Source: Dyella japonica A8
Lineage (GTDB): Bacteria > Pseudomonadota > Gammaproteobacteria > Xanthomonadales > Rhodanobacteraceae
Direction: 5' to 3'
DNA length: 64,000 bases
NCBI RefSeq assembly: GCF_000725385.1
Contig: NZ_CP008884.1
Span: 3,286,001 to 3,350,000 of the forward strand
The position numbers and the translations under genes were made by a program. Below are positions 46,827-56,117 of the stretch, one piece after another. The notes beneath the pieces are model-generated. The model searched no databases. It was given only the letters and a program-made list of their open reading frames with translations, and was not told the origin of the DNA. Position 1 is the first letter of the stretch; the number at the start of each line of letters is the position of its first letter.

Positions 46827-48200
46827 ATGCGCTCGCCAGACGATTACAGCTCCGACCAGGTCGGCCCGCCGTCCCGCCAGATCCTCACCCCCAGCTCGCT
46901 CAACCGGCTGGTGCGGGATCTGCTGGAAGACGCGCTGCCGCTGATCTGGATCGAAGGCGAGCTGTCCAACGTCGCCCGCCCCGCGTCGGGACACATCTAT
47001 TTCACCCTGAAGGACGCCAGCGCCCAGGTGCGTTGCGCCATGTTCCGCCCCAAGAGCACGTGGCTGAAATTCCGTCCGGCCGACGGCATGCACGTGCTGG
47101 TGCGGGCGCGTGTCGGGCTCTACGAGCCACGCGGCGAATTCCAGCTGGTCGCGGAACATATGGAGCCGGCCGGCGAAGGCGCGCTGCAGCGCGAGTTCGA
47201 GCAGCTCAAGGCGCGGCTGGATGCCGAAGGCCTGTTCGACCCCGCCCGCAAGCGGCCCCTGCCCCGCTACGCGCGCCGGATCGGCGTGATCACCTCGCCC
47301 ACCGGCGCCGCCATCCGCGACGTGCTCAGCGTGATGTCGCGACGCTGGCCACTGGTCGACGTGGAGGTGCTGCCTGTCCCCGTGCAGGGACGCGAGGCAC
47401 CACCCGCCATCGTGCAGATGTTGCGCAAGGCTTCAACCAGCGGACGCTACGACGCCTTGCTGCTGACGCGTGGCGGAGGGTCACTGGAAGACCTGTGGGC
47501 CTTCAACGACGAACAGGTGGCACGCGCCATCCATGCCAGCGCGGTGCCGGTGGTGTCGGCCGTGGGCCATGAGATCGACTTCAGCATCGCCGACTTCGTG
47601 GCCGACCTGCGCGCACCCACGCCGTCGGCCGCCGCCGAGCTGCTGGTACCGGACGCCCATGCACTGCATCGCCATCTCGGCCAACTGCAGCAGCGGCTCG
47701 TCACGTTGGAACAACGACGGCTACAGGCACGCATCCAGCGCGTCGACCACCTTTTCGCGCGCCTGCAGGCTCAGCGGCCGCAGGCACGTCTGGCGCGCGA
47801 TCGCGAGCGCCTGACCCACCTGCATCGCCGCCTGCTGGGCGTGCAGCGCGAACAGACGCAGCTCCGCCGGAACCGACTGGAGCGTGTGCATGCACAACTC
47901 CTCGCCCAGCACCCAAGACTGCGCCTGACGCTGCTGCAACGCCGCTCGGCTGAATTGATGCAGCGCCTGCGTCACGCCATCGAGCGCAAGCTCGAACGCG
48001 AGCAGCTCAACCTTCGGCAGTCCGGCCGCGCGTTGCACGCCATCAACCCGCTGGCCACGCTGGAGCGCGGCTATGCCATCCTGTTCGACAAGGACGGCAA
48101 GGTTTTGCGCTCTGCGGCAGGTGTGGACGCAGGCACCCCATTGCGGGCGCGGCTGGCGGATGGCGAGTTGCCGCTGATGGTGACGAAGAAAGACACGTAG
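46827..48200 (+). CDS. xseA: Exodeoxyribonuclease VII large subunit
   Basis: A 457-residue protein with the N-terminal OB fold (LPLIWIEGELSNVARPASGH and FTLKDASAQVRCAMF), then the catalytic core (RRIGVITSPTGAAIRDVLSV, DALLLTRGGGSLEDLWAFND and PVVSAVGHEIDFSIADFVAD) and a long helical C-terminus. It degrades single-stranded DNA from both ends together with XseB, which is not encoded here. A near-perfect inverted repeat at 48213 begins 13 bases after its stop and may end the transcript. Confidence 0.95.
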   Translation: MRSPDDYSSDQVGPPSRQILTPSSLNRLVRDLLEDALPLIWIEGELSNVARPASGHIYFTLKDASAQVRCAMFRPKSTWLKFRPADGMHVLVRARVGLYEPRGEFQLVAEHMEPAGEGALQREFEQLKARLDAEGLFDPARKRPLPRYARRIGVITSPTGAAIRDVLSVMSRRWPLVDVEVLPVPVQGREAPPAIVQMLRKASTSGRYDALLLTRGGGSLEDLWAFNDEQVARAIHASAVPVVSAVGHEIDFSIADFVADLRAPTPSAAAELLVPDAHALHRHLGQLQQRLVTLEQRRLQARIQRVDHLFARLQAQRPQARLARDRERLTHLHRRLLGVQREQTQLRRNRLERVHAQLLAQHPRLRLTLLQRRSAELMQRLRHAIERKLEREQLNLRQSGRALHAINPLATLERGYAILFDKDGKVLRSAAGVDAGTPLRARLADGELPLMVTKKDT

Positions 48201-48212
48201 TCGCGAGTCCGA

Positions 48213-48277
48213 GTCGCGCACAGGGTGCGCTCCCGCAGGAGTACCGCGCACTTGTGGGAGCGCACCCTGTGCGCGAC
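48213..48277. repeat. xseA: Paired inverted extragenic repeat after xseA
   Basis: Two 25-base arms (48213-48237 and 48253-48277) match in inverted orientation except one base; the core is CGCACAGGGTGCGCTCCC. This belongs to a different repeat type from the other palindromes in the window. As an RNA hairpin right after xseA it could serve as a terminator or stabilise the 3' end. Confidence 0.8.
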
Positions 48278-48350
48278 GGCTCTTGCCTCACCTCACATGC
48301 CGTGAACGAGCCGTACTGCATCCTTCGCGCTTCCACACGAGGAGCGAGGC

Positions 48351-49994
48351 ATGAAGGCAGCGCAGTTGTTCGTGAAGGCACTGGAAGCCGAAGGCGTGCA
48401 CAGCATCTTTGGCGTACCGGGCGAAGAGAACCTGGACTTCGTCGAAGCGTTGCGCGAATCCTCCATCCGCCTCATCGTCACCCGCCACGAGCAGGCGGCC
48501 GGCTTCATGGCAGCCACGTGGGGACGACTGACGGGCGAGGCTGGCGTGGCCCTGTCCACGCTGGGTCCGGGCGCCACGAACCTGGTGACGGCTGCCGCCT
48601 ATGCCCAGCTCGGCGCCATGCCCATGCTGATGATCACCGGCCAGAAGCCGATCCGCGAGCACAAGCAGGGCCTGTTCCAGCTGGTCGACGTGGTCGACAT
48701 GATGCAGCCGCTGACCAAGTACACGCGGCAGATCGTGTCTGCCGCGACCATCCCGGCGCGTGTGCGCGAGGCGTTCCGCCGCGCTGAAGAGGAGCGCCCG
48801 GGTGCCGTGCACCTGGAGCTTCCCGAAGACATCGCCCGAGACTCGGTCGACGAGGCCATCCTGCTGCCCACGGGATACGCCCGCCGCCCCGCGCCGGACG
48901 AGGCGGCCTTGGTGCAGGCCGCCGAAGCGATCAGCCGCGCCAAGCACCCGATCCTGATGATCGGCGCTGCCGCGAACCGACAGCGCACCACCGTCGCCCT
49001 GCGCGATTTCGTCGACAAGCTCGGCATCCCCTTCTTCACCACGCAGATGGGCAAGGGCGTGATCGACGAAGACCACCCGCTGTGGCTGGGCAACGCGGCG
49101 CTCTCGGATGGCGACTTCGTGCATCGCGCCATCGATGCCGCCGACGTGATCATCAATGCGGGCCACGACGTGGTGGAGAAACCGCCATTCTTCATGCGCA
49201 AGGGACGCCGTACCGTCATCCACATCAACTTTTCCAGCGCCGAGGTGGATGCGGTGTACTTCCCGCAGATCGAGGTGGTCGGCGACATCGCCCACACCAT
49301 CGAGCGCCTTACCGATGCCCTGCAGCCGCAGGAGCACTGGAACTTCAGCTTCTTCAACCGCGTGCGCGACGCCTTCCACAAGCAGCTGGAGGAGCACTCG
49401 CGCGACGACCGTTTCCCCATGCACCCGGTGCGGGTGGTGGACGACACGCGCCGCTACATGCCTGACGACGGCGTGCTGTGCCTGGACAACGGCATGTACA
49501 AAATCTGGTACGCGCGCTACTACCGCGCCCGCCAGCCGAACACCGTATTGTTGGACAACGCGCTCGCCACCATGGGTGCCGGCCTGCCCTCGGCGATGGC
49601 CGCGAAGATGGTCTATCCGGAGCGCAAGGTGCTCGCCATCTGCGGCGACGGTGGCTTCATGATGAACGCGCAGGAGTTGGAAACCGCCGTGCGCCTGAAG
49701 CTGGACCTGGTGATCCTGCTGCTGCGCGACGACGCCTACGGCATGATCCGCTGGAAACAGGGCGAGATGGGCTACCCCGATTACGGCATGGTGTTCGGCA
49801 ACCCGGACTTCGTCGCCTTCGCCGAGGCGCATGGCGCGCATGGGCATCGCCCCGGCAGCGCCGACGAATTCCTGCCGACCCTGGAGCGCGCATTCAACGC
49901 GGGCGGCGTGCACCTGATCGACCTGGTCATCGACTACTCGGACAATCACCGCATTCTCAACCAAGACATTCCGCGGCTCAGCGCAGCCGTCTGA
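48351..49994 (+). CDS. Acetolactate synthase large subunit-like ThDP enzyme
   Basis: A 547-residue thiamine-diphosphate enzyme. It has the conserved Glu of the ThDP site in VTRHEQAAGFMAATWGRLTG, the ThDP/Mg motif GDGGFMMNAQELETAVRL, and LLRDDAYGMIRWKQGEMGYP. No small regulatory subunit follows, so a catabolic or related function is likely rather than the biosynthetic IlvB. It lies 24 bases upstream of an aldehyde dehydrogenase in the same direction, and no acetolactate decarboxylase is present. It may make an aldehyde or acetoin-type product handled by that enzyme. GAGGAGCGAGG precedes the ATG. Confidence 0.85.
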   Translation: MKAAQLFVKALEAEGVHSIFGVPGEENLDFVEALRESSIRLIVTRHEQAAGFMAATWGRLTGEAGVALSTLGPGATNLVTAAAYAQLGAMPMLMITGQKPIREHKQGLFQLVDVVDMMQPLTKYTRQIVSAATIPARVREAFRRAEEERPGAVHLELPEDIARDSVDEAILLPTGYARRPAPDEAALVQAAEAISRAKHPILMIGAAANRQRTTVALRDFVDKLGIPFFTTQMGKGVIDEDHPLWLGNAALSDGDFVHRAIDAADVIINAGHDVVEKPPFFMRKGRRTVIHINFSSAEVDAVYFPQIEVVGDIAHTIERLTDALQPQEHWNFSFFNRVRDAFHKQLEEHSRDDRFPMHPVRVVDDTRRYMPDDGVLCLDNGMYKIWYARYYRARQPNTVLLDNALATMGAGLPSAMAAKMVYPERKVLAICGDGGFMMNAQELETAVRLKLDLVILLLRDDAYGMIRWKQGEMGYPDYGMVFGNPDFVAFAEAHGAHGHRPGSADEFLPTLERAFNAGGVHLIDLVIDYSDNHRILNQDIPRLSAAV

Positions 49995-50017
49995 CCGCCT
50001 ACGAGCCGGAGCCCTCC

Positions 50018-51448
50018 ATGCTTGCCAAGAGTTACCCGTATTACCTCGCCAACCAGCCGCAGACATCCAAGGAGATGATGGACGTGCTGGACAAGTACAG
50101 CGGCAAGGTGGCCACCCGGGTCGCCGTACCCGATGCCAAGGCTGTCGAGAAGGCGATTGCCGCCGCCGTGAAGGCAACCGTTCCCATGCGCGAATTCAAG
50201 CCCTGGGCACGACAGGCCGTGCTGGCGCATTGCGTGCAGCGTTTCAAGGAGCGCCGCGAAGAGCTGGCCTATGCGCTTTGCGTGGAAGCGGGCAAGCCGA
50301 TCAAGGATTCCGACGGCGAGGTCACGCGCCTGATCGAAACCTTTTTCATCGCGGCGGACGAAGCCGTGCGCATCAACGGCGAAACGATCAACCTGGACCT
50401 CGCCAAGCGGCTCGATGGCTACCACGGCTACACCAAGCGGGTACCGCTGGGCCCGGTGTCGTTCATCACGCCGTTCAATTTCCCGCTGAACCTGGTGGCG
50501 CACAAGGTGGCGCCTGCCATCGCGGCAGGCTGCCCCTTCGTACTGAAGCCGGCGGAGCGCACGCCCATCGGCGCGCTCATCATCGGCGAAGTGCTGGCGG
50601 AGACGGATCTACCCAAAGGCGCGTTCTCCGTCCTCAATCTCGACGGCAAGCATGCCGGTCCGCTGGTGGAAGATCCCCGCTTCAAGCTGCTCTCCTTCAC
50701 CGGCAGCCAGATCGGCTGGGATCTGAAAGCGCGCGCCGGCCACAAGAAGGTGACGCTGGAACTCGGCGGTAACGCGGCCTGCATCATCGATGCGGACCAG
50801 GGGCCGCATCTGGACCACGTCATCGACCGGCTGGTGTTCGGCGCGTTCTACCAGTCCGGCCAGAGCTGCATCAGCGTGCAGCGCATCTATGCGCACGAGT
50901 CGCTGTATGAAGAACTGAAAAAGCGCCTCGTCGCCGCCGTGAAGAAGCTCAAGGCAGGCGACCCGAAGAAGAAGGACACCTTCCTCGGCCCGATGATCGA
51001 CGAAGCCGCCGCCGAGCGGCTGCACGGTTGGATCGAGGAAGCGCGCAAGGCCGGCGGCAAGGTGTTGTGCGGCGGCAAGCGCAACGGCGCCATGCTCGAA
51101 GCCACGCTGATGGAAAACGTACCCACCAGCGCCAAGGCCCATCGACAGGAAGCCTTCGGCCCGTTCGCCCTGCTCTCGCCGTTCCGCACCTTCGACGAGG
51201 TCGTGGACATGGTCAACGACTCCGACTACGGCCTGCAGGCCGGCATCTTCACCGACAGCCTGTCCAACGCCATGCGTGCGTGGAACGAACTCGATCAGGG
51301 CGGCGTCATCGTCAATGACATACCAAGCTTCCGTGTCGACAACATGCCCTATGGCGGCGTGAAGTTGTCCGGCATCGGCCGCGAAGGCGTGCGCTGGGCC
51401 ATCGAAGACATGACGGAGCTGCGTCTCATGGTGATGCGCGAGCGCTGA
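50018..51448 (+). CDS. NAD(P)-dependent aldehyde dehydrogenase
   Basis: A 476-residue aldehyde dehydrogenase. The Rossmann contact is FTGSQIGWDLKARAG, the general base Glu is in VTLELGGNAACI, and the nucleophile Cys is in QSGQSCISVQRIYAH. The cofactor segment LKPAERTP and the C-terminal PYGGVKLSGIGREGVRW are standard. It belongs with semialdehyde-type dehydrogenases by overall pattern, but the substrate is not settled. Being 23 bases after the acetolactate synthase-like gene, it probably oxidises the aldehyde produced by that enzyme or by a shared pathway. Confidence 0.88.
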   Translation: MLAKSYPYYLANQPQTSKEMMDVLDKYSGKVATRVAVPDAKAVEKAIAAAVKATVPMREFKPWARQAVLAHCVQRFKERREELAYALCVEAGKPIKDSDGEVTRLIETFFIAADEAVRINGETINLDLAKRLDGYHGYTKRVPLGPVSFITPFNFPLNLVAHKVAPAIAAGCPFVLKPAERTPIGALIIGEVLAETDLPKGAFSVLNLDGKHAGPLVEDPRFKLLSFTGSQIGWDLKARAGHKKVTLELGGNAACIIDADQGPHLDHVIDRLVFGAFYQSGQSCISVQRIYAHESLYEELKKRLVAAVKKLKAGDPKKKDTFLGPMIDEAAAERLHGWIEEARKAGGKVLCGGKRNGAMLEATLMENVPTSAKAHRQEAFGPFALLSPFRTFDEVVDMVNDSDYGLQAGIFTDSLSNAMRAWNELDQGGVIVNDIPSFRVDNMPYGGVKLSGIGREGVRWAIEDMTELRLMVMRER

Positions 51449-51468
51449 TTCCGTTGCAAACCGGCCAG

Positions 51469-51505
51469 CCGCCACGACGCGACAGGAACGTTGCGACCGT
51501 GGCGG
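51469..51505 (+). terminator. Possible hairpin after the aldehyde dehydrogenase
   Basis: CCGCCACG (51469-51476) pairs with CGTGGCGG (51498-51505) around a 21-base loop. No T-run follows, so termination is uncertain. Confidence 0.3.
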
Positions 51506-51579
51506 ACCGCCCTCTGGCTGTCACCTGCCTGTCTTGCGTCAGTGTTTAGCTTGCGCGGGACCGACTATGAGGGCACGTC

Positions 51580-53166
51580 ATGCAGACCGAAGCCGCCGTC
51601 GTCTCCGCCAGTGCGCCATCGCGCCAGGGTTCCGGTCGGTTCTTCGCCGTGATATTCGGCGTGATTCTGCTGATCGGTGCAGGCTATGCCGGCATGCACC
51701 TGGTGCAGGATCTCTCCACGGTCCATGTGCGATCGCTCGCGCCCTTCATCCTGCTGGGCGTGGCGCTGCTCATCGCACTGGGCTTTGAGTTCGTCAATGG
51801 CTTCCATGACACCGCCAACGCGGTGGCCACGGTGATCTACACCAACTCCATGCCGCCCAACATGGCGGTGATCTGGTCAGGCGCGTTCAATTTCCTTGGC
51901 GTGCTGATGTCCTCAGGCGCCGTGGCTTTCACGGTGGTGTCGCTGCTGCCGGTGGAGCTGATCCTGCAAGTGGGTGGGCAAGCCGGTTTTGCGATGGTGT
52001 TCGCGCTGCTGATCGCGGCCATTCTGTGGAACCTGGGCACCTGGTATTTCGGGCTGCCGAACTCCTCGTCGCACACGCTGATCGGTTCGATCATCGGCGT
52101 CGGCCTGGCCAACCAGCTTATTTCCACGCACAGCGGCGCCAGTGGCGTGAACTGGGATGCCGCCATGGGCGTATTCAGGGGCCTGGTCTTCTCGCCCATC
52201 GCCGGCTTCCTGCTCGCCGGCCTGCTCATGCTGCTGCTCAAGCAACTGGTGAAGATTCCCGCGCTGTACCGCGCGCCGGAGGGCAAGACACCGCCACCGT
52301 GGCCCATCCGCGCGCTGCTGGTGCTCACGTGCACCGGCGTGAGCTTCAGCCATGGCTCCAACGACGGCCAGAAAGGCATGGGCCTGATCATGCTGATCCT
52401 GATCGGCACCGTGCCCACGGCCTATGCCCTGAACGGTGCGGTATCCGGCGGGCAGGTAAAAACCTTTCACCAGGTATCGGTGGACGCGCAGCGCGTGCTC
52501 GGTGGCCTCGCCGGTAACGTGACGTTTGACGGCGACCCGCGTGCCGCCATCACCAGCGCCGTGCAACAGCGCGCCGCGCAGCCCTCCACGGCCTCCGCAC
52601 TGGCCTTGCTGATCGGGCAGATCGACCACGAAGTGGGCAATCGTCCGTCGCTCAAGTCCGTGCCGCCGGAACAGATGGGCAACGTGCGCAACGACATCTA
52701 CCTCGCCAACTCCGCCATTCCCCTGGTGCTGGCCCAGCCGGGGCTCGGCAAGGACCAGACCGCCACGCTGACTAGTTGGCGCGGCCTCGGCACGCAGGCC
52801 ATCCAGTTCATTCCGCCGTGGGTGAAGGTGGCCGTGGCCCTGGCCCTGGGGCTGGGCACGATGGTGGGCTGGAAGCGCATCGTGGTGACGGTGGGAGAAA
52901 AGATCGGCAAGGAGCACCTGACCTACGCGCAGGGCGCCTCGGCCGAACTGGTGGCGATGGGGCTGATCCAGGCCGCCGACATGTACCACCTGCCGGTCAG
53001 CACCACCCATGTGCTCACCTCGGGCGTGGCCGGCACCATGGCCGCCAACGGTTCCGGCCTGCAATGGGCGACCGTGCGCAACCTGCTGATGGCCTGGGTG
53101 CTCACCCTGCCCGCATCGATCCTGCTCGCCGGCGGCCTGTACGTTGTCCTCCGGCAGGTCTTCTGA
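51580..53166 (+). CDS. Low-affinity inorganic phosphate transporter (Pit family)
   Basis: A 528-residue permease of the PiT family with about ten membrane helices in two halves. The duplicated signature is clear: EFVNGFHDTANAVATVIYTN in the N-terminal half and FSHGSNDGQKGMGLIML in the C-terminal half, with GLPNSSSHTLIGSIIGVGLA and LPVSTTHVLTSGVAGTM as the partner loops. PitA-type proteins import metal-phosphate with protons. There is a soluble insertion of about 170 residues between the two halves. No PhoU-like DUF47 gene is adjacent. Confidence 0.93.
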   Translation: MQTEAAVVSASAPSRQGSGRFFAVIFGVILLIGAGYAGMHLVQDLSTVHVRSLAPFILLGVALLIALGFEFVNGFHDTANAVATVIYTNSMPPNMAVIWSGAFNFLGVLMSSGAVAFTVVSLLPVELILQVGGQAGFAMVFALLIAAILWNLGTWYFGLPNSSSHTLIGSIIGVGLANQLISTHSGASGVNWDAAMGVFRGLVFSPIAGFLLAGLLMLLLKQLVKIPALYRAPEGKTPPPWPIRALLVLTCTGVSFSHGSNDGQKGMGLIMLILIGTVPTAYALNGAVSGGQVKTFHQVSVDAQRVLGGLAGNVTFDGDPRAAITSAVQQRAAQPSTASALALLIGQIDHEVGNRPSLKSVPPEQMGNVRNDIYLANSAIPLVLAQPGLGKDQTATLTSWRGLGTQAIQFIPPWVKVAVALALGLGTMVGWKRIVVTVGEKIGKEHLTYAQGASAELVAMGLIQAADMYHLPVSTTHVLTSGVAGTMAANGSGLQWATVRNLLMAWVLTLPASILLAGGLYVVLRQVF

Positions 53167-53177
53167 GCGTTGACTTG

Positions 53178-53209
53178 CCCGTGGGTGCGGGCGACCGGCC
53201 GCCCACGGG
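53178..53209 (+). terminator. Possible hairpin after the phosphate transporter
   Basis: CCCGTGGG (53178-53185) and CCCACGGG (53202-53209) form an eight-base stem 12 bases after the stop. The T-run is missing, so this is a tentative terminator. Confidence 0.4.
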
Positions 53210-53320
53210 TGGTTGCATGGTGGTCTTCACGCGTCTGGCGTCGCGCTAACGGCTATTGTTCAATAATCAAGCCTGCCAAGGTGGGCCAAGGCCGTCGCGT
53301 CCCTATCAGGAGCTTGCCGG

Positions 53321-54349
53321 ATGCACTCGAAGATTGTCCCGTGGCTCGGCGCACTGCTGCTGACCACCTCCGCCTGGGCGCAGCACGCACCCGCGCCCGC
53401 CGGCACGGCACCCCCACCGCCGGCGCCAGCGGGTGCCGTCCAGCTGCAGACCGTCACCGTGCGAGGCGAACAGCCGGGGCCGGCCTTGTGGGAGGTGCGC
53501 CGTGGCGACCACGTGCTGTGGATCGTCGGCACGCTGTCGCCCCTGCCCAAACACGCCGAATGGCAATGGACCAAGCTGGAGCAGGCGCTGTCCCGCTCCA
53601 CGGAACTGCTGGAAGCACCCTCCGCCCGCCTGAAGATGCCGCCCAGCCTCTTCTCGCGCCTGGCCCTGCAACCGTCCGCCAAGCTCAACCCGGGCGGCGG
53701 CACGCTGCAGCGCCTGCTGTCGCCGGACATGTACGAGCGCTGGCTTGCGCTGCGCCACCAGTACCTTGGCGACGACGATGCGCTGCAGTTCATGCGCCCG
53801 ATCATCGTGGCCCAGCGGCTCTACGAAAAGGCATTGGCCGCGAACGACCTGACCAATGACATCGACGTCGCCGGCATGGTGGAGAAGCTGGCCCACCACC
53901 ACGGCGTGCGCGTGATCGGCGTGCGCTACGAATTGGTGGTGACCCACGCCCCGCCCGCCAAAACCTCCGACCAGGATCAGCAACAGGGCATCGCCTGCCT
54001 CGACGAAACCATGCGACTGGTCGAGCACGACATGCCCAAGCTGACCGAGCGCGCGAACGCCTGGGCCACCGGCGACATGAAGACGCTGCAGGGGCTGATG
54101 CCGCAGAAAAGCTACGAGCCGTGCATTGTCTCGTCGATCAATGGCGACTTCGAGCACCAGCTCAACATCCCCGACCTTCCGCAACGCATCGAGTCCGCGT
54201 GGATGGAAGCCGCCGATGCCGCACTTGTGCGCAACCGGCACACGGTGGCGATACTGTCGATGGACCAGTTACTGTCCTCCGACGGTTATCTCGCCAAGCT
54301 CAAGGAGCGCGGCTATGTCGTGCGCGCGCCGGAAGACGTGCAGCCCTGA
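53321..54349 (+). CDS. TraB/GumN family protein lacking both motif histidines
   Basis: A 342-residue exported protein: signal peptide (residues 1-20, ending SAWAQ), a Pro/Ala linker and a TraB/GumN domain. Active family members (TIKI-type metalloproteases) use two G-x-x-H motifs and Glu residues. The first motif reads GTLSPLP here, with Ser for His, and the C-terminal one reads ILSMDQLLSSDG, with no His. The fold pattern (LEQALSRSTELLEAPSA, LVEHDMPKLTERANAWATGD) is kept, so it may be a binding or structural relative rather than a protease. AGGAG lies upstream of the ATG. Confidence 0.78.
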   Translation: MHSKIVPWLGALLLTTSAWAQHAPAPAGTAPPPPAPAGAVQLQTVTVRGEQPGPALWEVRRGDHVLWIVGTLSPLPKHAEWQWTKLEQALSRSTELLEAPSARLKMPPSLFSRLALQPSAKLNPGGGTLQRLLSPDMYERWLALRHQYLGDDDALQFMRPIIVAQRLYEKALAANDLTNDIDVAGMVEKLAHHHGVRVIGVRYELVVTHAPPAKTSDQDQQQGIACLDETMRLVEHDMPKLTERANAWATGDMKTLQGLMPQKSYEPCIVSSINGDFEHQLNIPDLPQRIESAWMEAADAALVRNRHTVAILSMDQLLSSDGYLAKLKERGYVVRAPEDVQP

Positions 54350-54375
54350 GCCCCGCGACCTGACGCCAACAAAAA

Positions 54376-54406
54376 GGCCGCGCACCCTTCGATGCGCGGC
54401 CCTTCT
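54376..54406. terminator. Bidirectional rho-independent terminator
   Basis: GGCCGCGCA and TGCGCGGCC form a nine-base stem with an eight-base loop. AAAAA precedes and CTTCTT follows, so it can work for the TraB/GumN gene on the forward strand and for the S10 peptidase gene on the reverse strand. Confidence 0.85.
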
Positions 54407-54426
54407 TCAAGCAGTAACCCCTCCGA

Positions 54427-55986
54427 CTATCGCTTCGTGCCGTACAACGAGGCAGCATCTGCCTTGAACGACTCGGCGCTGCCAGGACGGCTGTAGAACA
54501 TGTGGCCACCCGGGTAAACCGCCAGCTTCACGCGCTGCGTCTGCCCGAAGGTCGGCATCTGGTCGATGATCAGCTGCGAGGTGAAGAACGGGCACGACAG
54601 GTCGTTGTAGCCGTGCACGATCAGCACCTTCATGTTCGGGTCGTTGCCGATGGCCTTGCGCAGATCCGCCACCGGCTTGTCGTCCGCGTCGCCACGATCC
54701 CAGGCCTTGTTGACGGCGTAGGACAGCGCTTCGTAGTGGGCGTCCGTCTTCCAGCCGACCTCGCGCGTCACGAAATCCACCATCGCACTGGTGGTGGGCG
54801 CCAGCAGCGCCTCGAGGATCGGGTCGCCCGACTGGCGTTCCGCCGAACCCGGGAACGGGTCGAACGCCGTGACGTTGGAGTCGTACACGCTGCCGATCTT
54901 CTTCTCGTTGCGATGTACTTCGCGCAGGTAGGTGGCGATGTCCACGCGGCCATCCAGTCGCGCCACCACCGCCGGGTCAAGCCCCGTATAGGCCGACACC
55001 TTCTGCACCATGCGACCAATCGCGCCCGGGTCCGAACGACCAGCCAGGAAGTCGGTGACGAACTGCGTGCGCACGTATTTCTCTACATCCTCCATGGCGG
55101 ACGGGGTGAGCCTGCCCTGGCTTTCGAGATGCGCAGCCGTCATCGACGGCAGGTTGATCATCCACGGCAGCGGCGACAACGCGTCGCCATCGCCGATGGC
55201 CGCCGGGTCGAGATACGGCGACACCATCACCAGGCCGTTGACGCCCACGCCCATGCGCGTCTGCAGCTCATAGGCGATGCGCGGCGCGCGATAGCCGCCA
55301 TAGCTTTCACCCATCACGTACTTGGGCGCGCGCAGGCGGCCGTGCTTGACCAGCCAGTCGTACACCACGCGGGAGAGATACTTGATGTCCGCCTCGGTGG
55401 CGTAGAAATCCTTCTTGGACTGGTCCTCATCTTCCAGCGAACGCGAGAAGCCGGTGCCGACGGGGTCGATGAACACCAGGTCGCTCATGTCGAGCCAGGT
55501 GTTGGGATTGTCCTTGGTGACGGCGGCATCGGAGGGCGCATCGCCATCCACGCCGAACTGGATGCGCTTGGGACCGATGGCGCCCATGTTGAGGTACACC
55601 GACGACGCACCCGGACCGCCATTGAAGGCGAACGTCACCGGGCGATGCGGGTCGTTGCCCGGCGCCACGTACGAGGTGTAGACCACGTCGGCGATCTTCT
55701 TGCCCTTGGCATTGCGCACCGGAATGGTGCCCACCGTCGCCTCGTAGGACACGGTGCGCCCACCGACGCGCACGCTTTGCTTGACGGTCTTGTCGGCGGG
55801 CAGCGCCGGCAGGTCGCTCTCGGGCTTCTTGTCCGCACCTTCGGCCGCTGGCTTGGCGTCCTTGCCTTCGGCCGCATGGGCCGCCCAGGGCGACATCGCG
55901 ACACCCAGCACAAACACTGCCGCGCACAGCACGGCTCCACGCCCAAGTCGGGCGAAACGACCTCGAACAGGCAGATCAGGATTCAT
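54427..55986 (-). CDS. S10 family serine carboxypeptidase-like protein
   Basis: A 519-residue exported alpha/beta hydrolase. The signal peptide ends near AAHAAEG. The nucleophile Ser is in VMGESYGGYRAP, and the oxyanion segment is FNGGPGASSVYLNMGAIGP. The Asp and His are in HGYNDLSCPFF and VYPGGHMFYS. These motifs match peptidase family S10, common in Xanthomonadaceae where it may trim peptides in the periplasm or outside the cell. I start at 55986 (MNPDLPV) because the signal follows directly; a longer frame to 56094 adds an unlikely polar extension. Confidence 0.9.
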   Translation of the reverse strand: MNPDLPVRGRFARLGRGAVLCAAVFVLGVAMSPWAAHAAEGKDAKPAAEGADKKPESDLPALPADKTVKQSVRVGGRTVSYEATVGTIPVRNAKGKKIADVVYTSYVAPGNDPHRPVTFAFNGGPGASSVYLNMGAIGPKRIQFGVDGDAPSDAAVTKDNPNTWLDMSDLVFIDPVGTGFSRSLEDEDQSKKDFYATEADIKYLSRVVYDWLVKHGRLRAPKYVMGESYGGYRAPRIAYELQTRMGVGVNGLVMVSPYLDPAAIGDGDALSPLPWMINLPSMTAAHLESQGRLTPSAMEDVEKYVRTQFVTDFLAGRSDPGAIGRMVQKVSAYTGLDPAVVARLDGRVDIATYLREVHRNEKKIGSVYDSNVTAFDPFPGSAERQSGDPILEALLAPTTSAMVDFVTREVGWKTDAHYEALSYAVNKAWDRGDADDKPVADLRKAIGNDPNMKVLIVHGYNDLSCPFFTSQLIIDQMPTFGQTQRVKLAVYPGGHMFYSRPGSAESFKADAASLYGTKR

Positions 55987-56117
55987 CGACACTCTCACGC
56001 ATAACCCACGGGAATCGCCCGGCAGGACGCGCGGGCGAAACGCCATAGATGCGGGAAGCGGCACCGCGTCACCAGTGCCGTAAGACAGGGTCAAGTGCTG
56101 GCGATGGCGCGCCCTCG

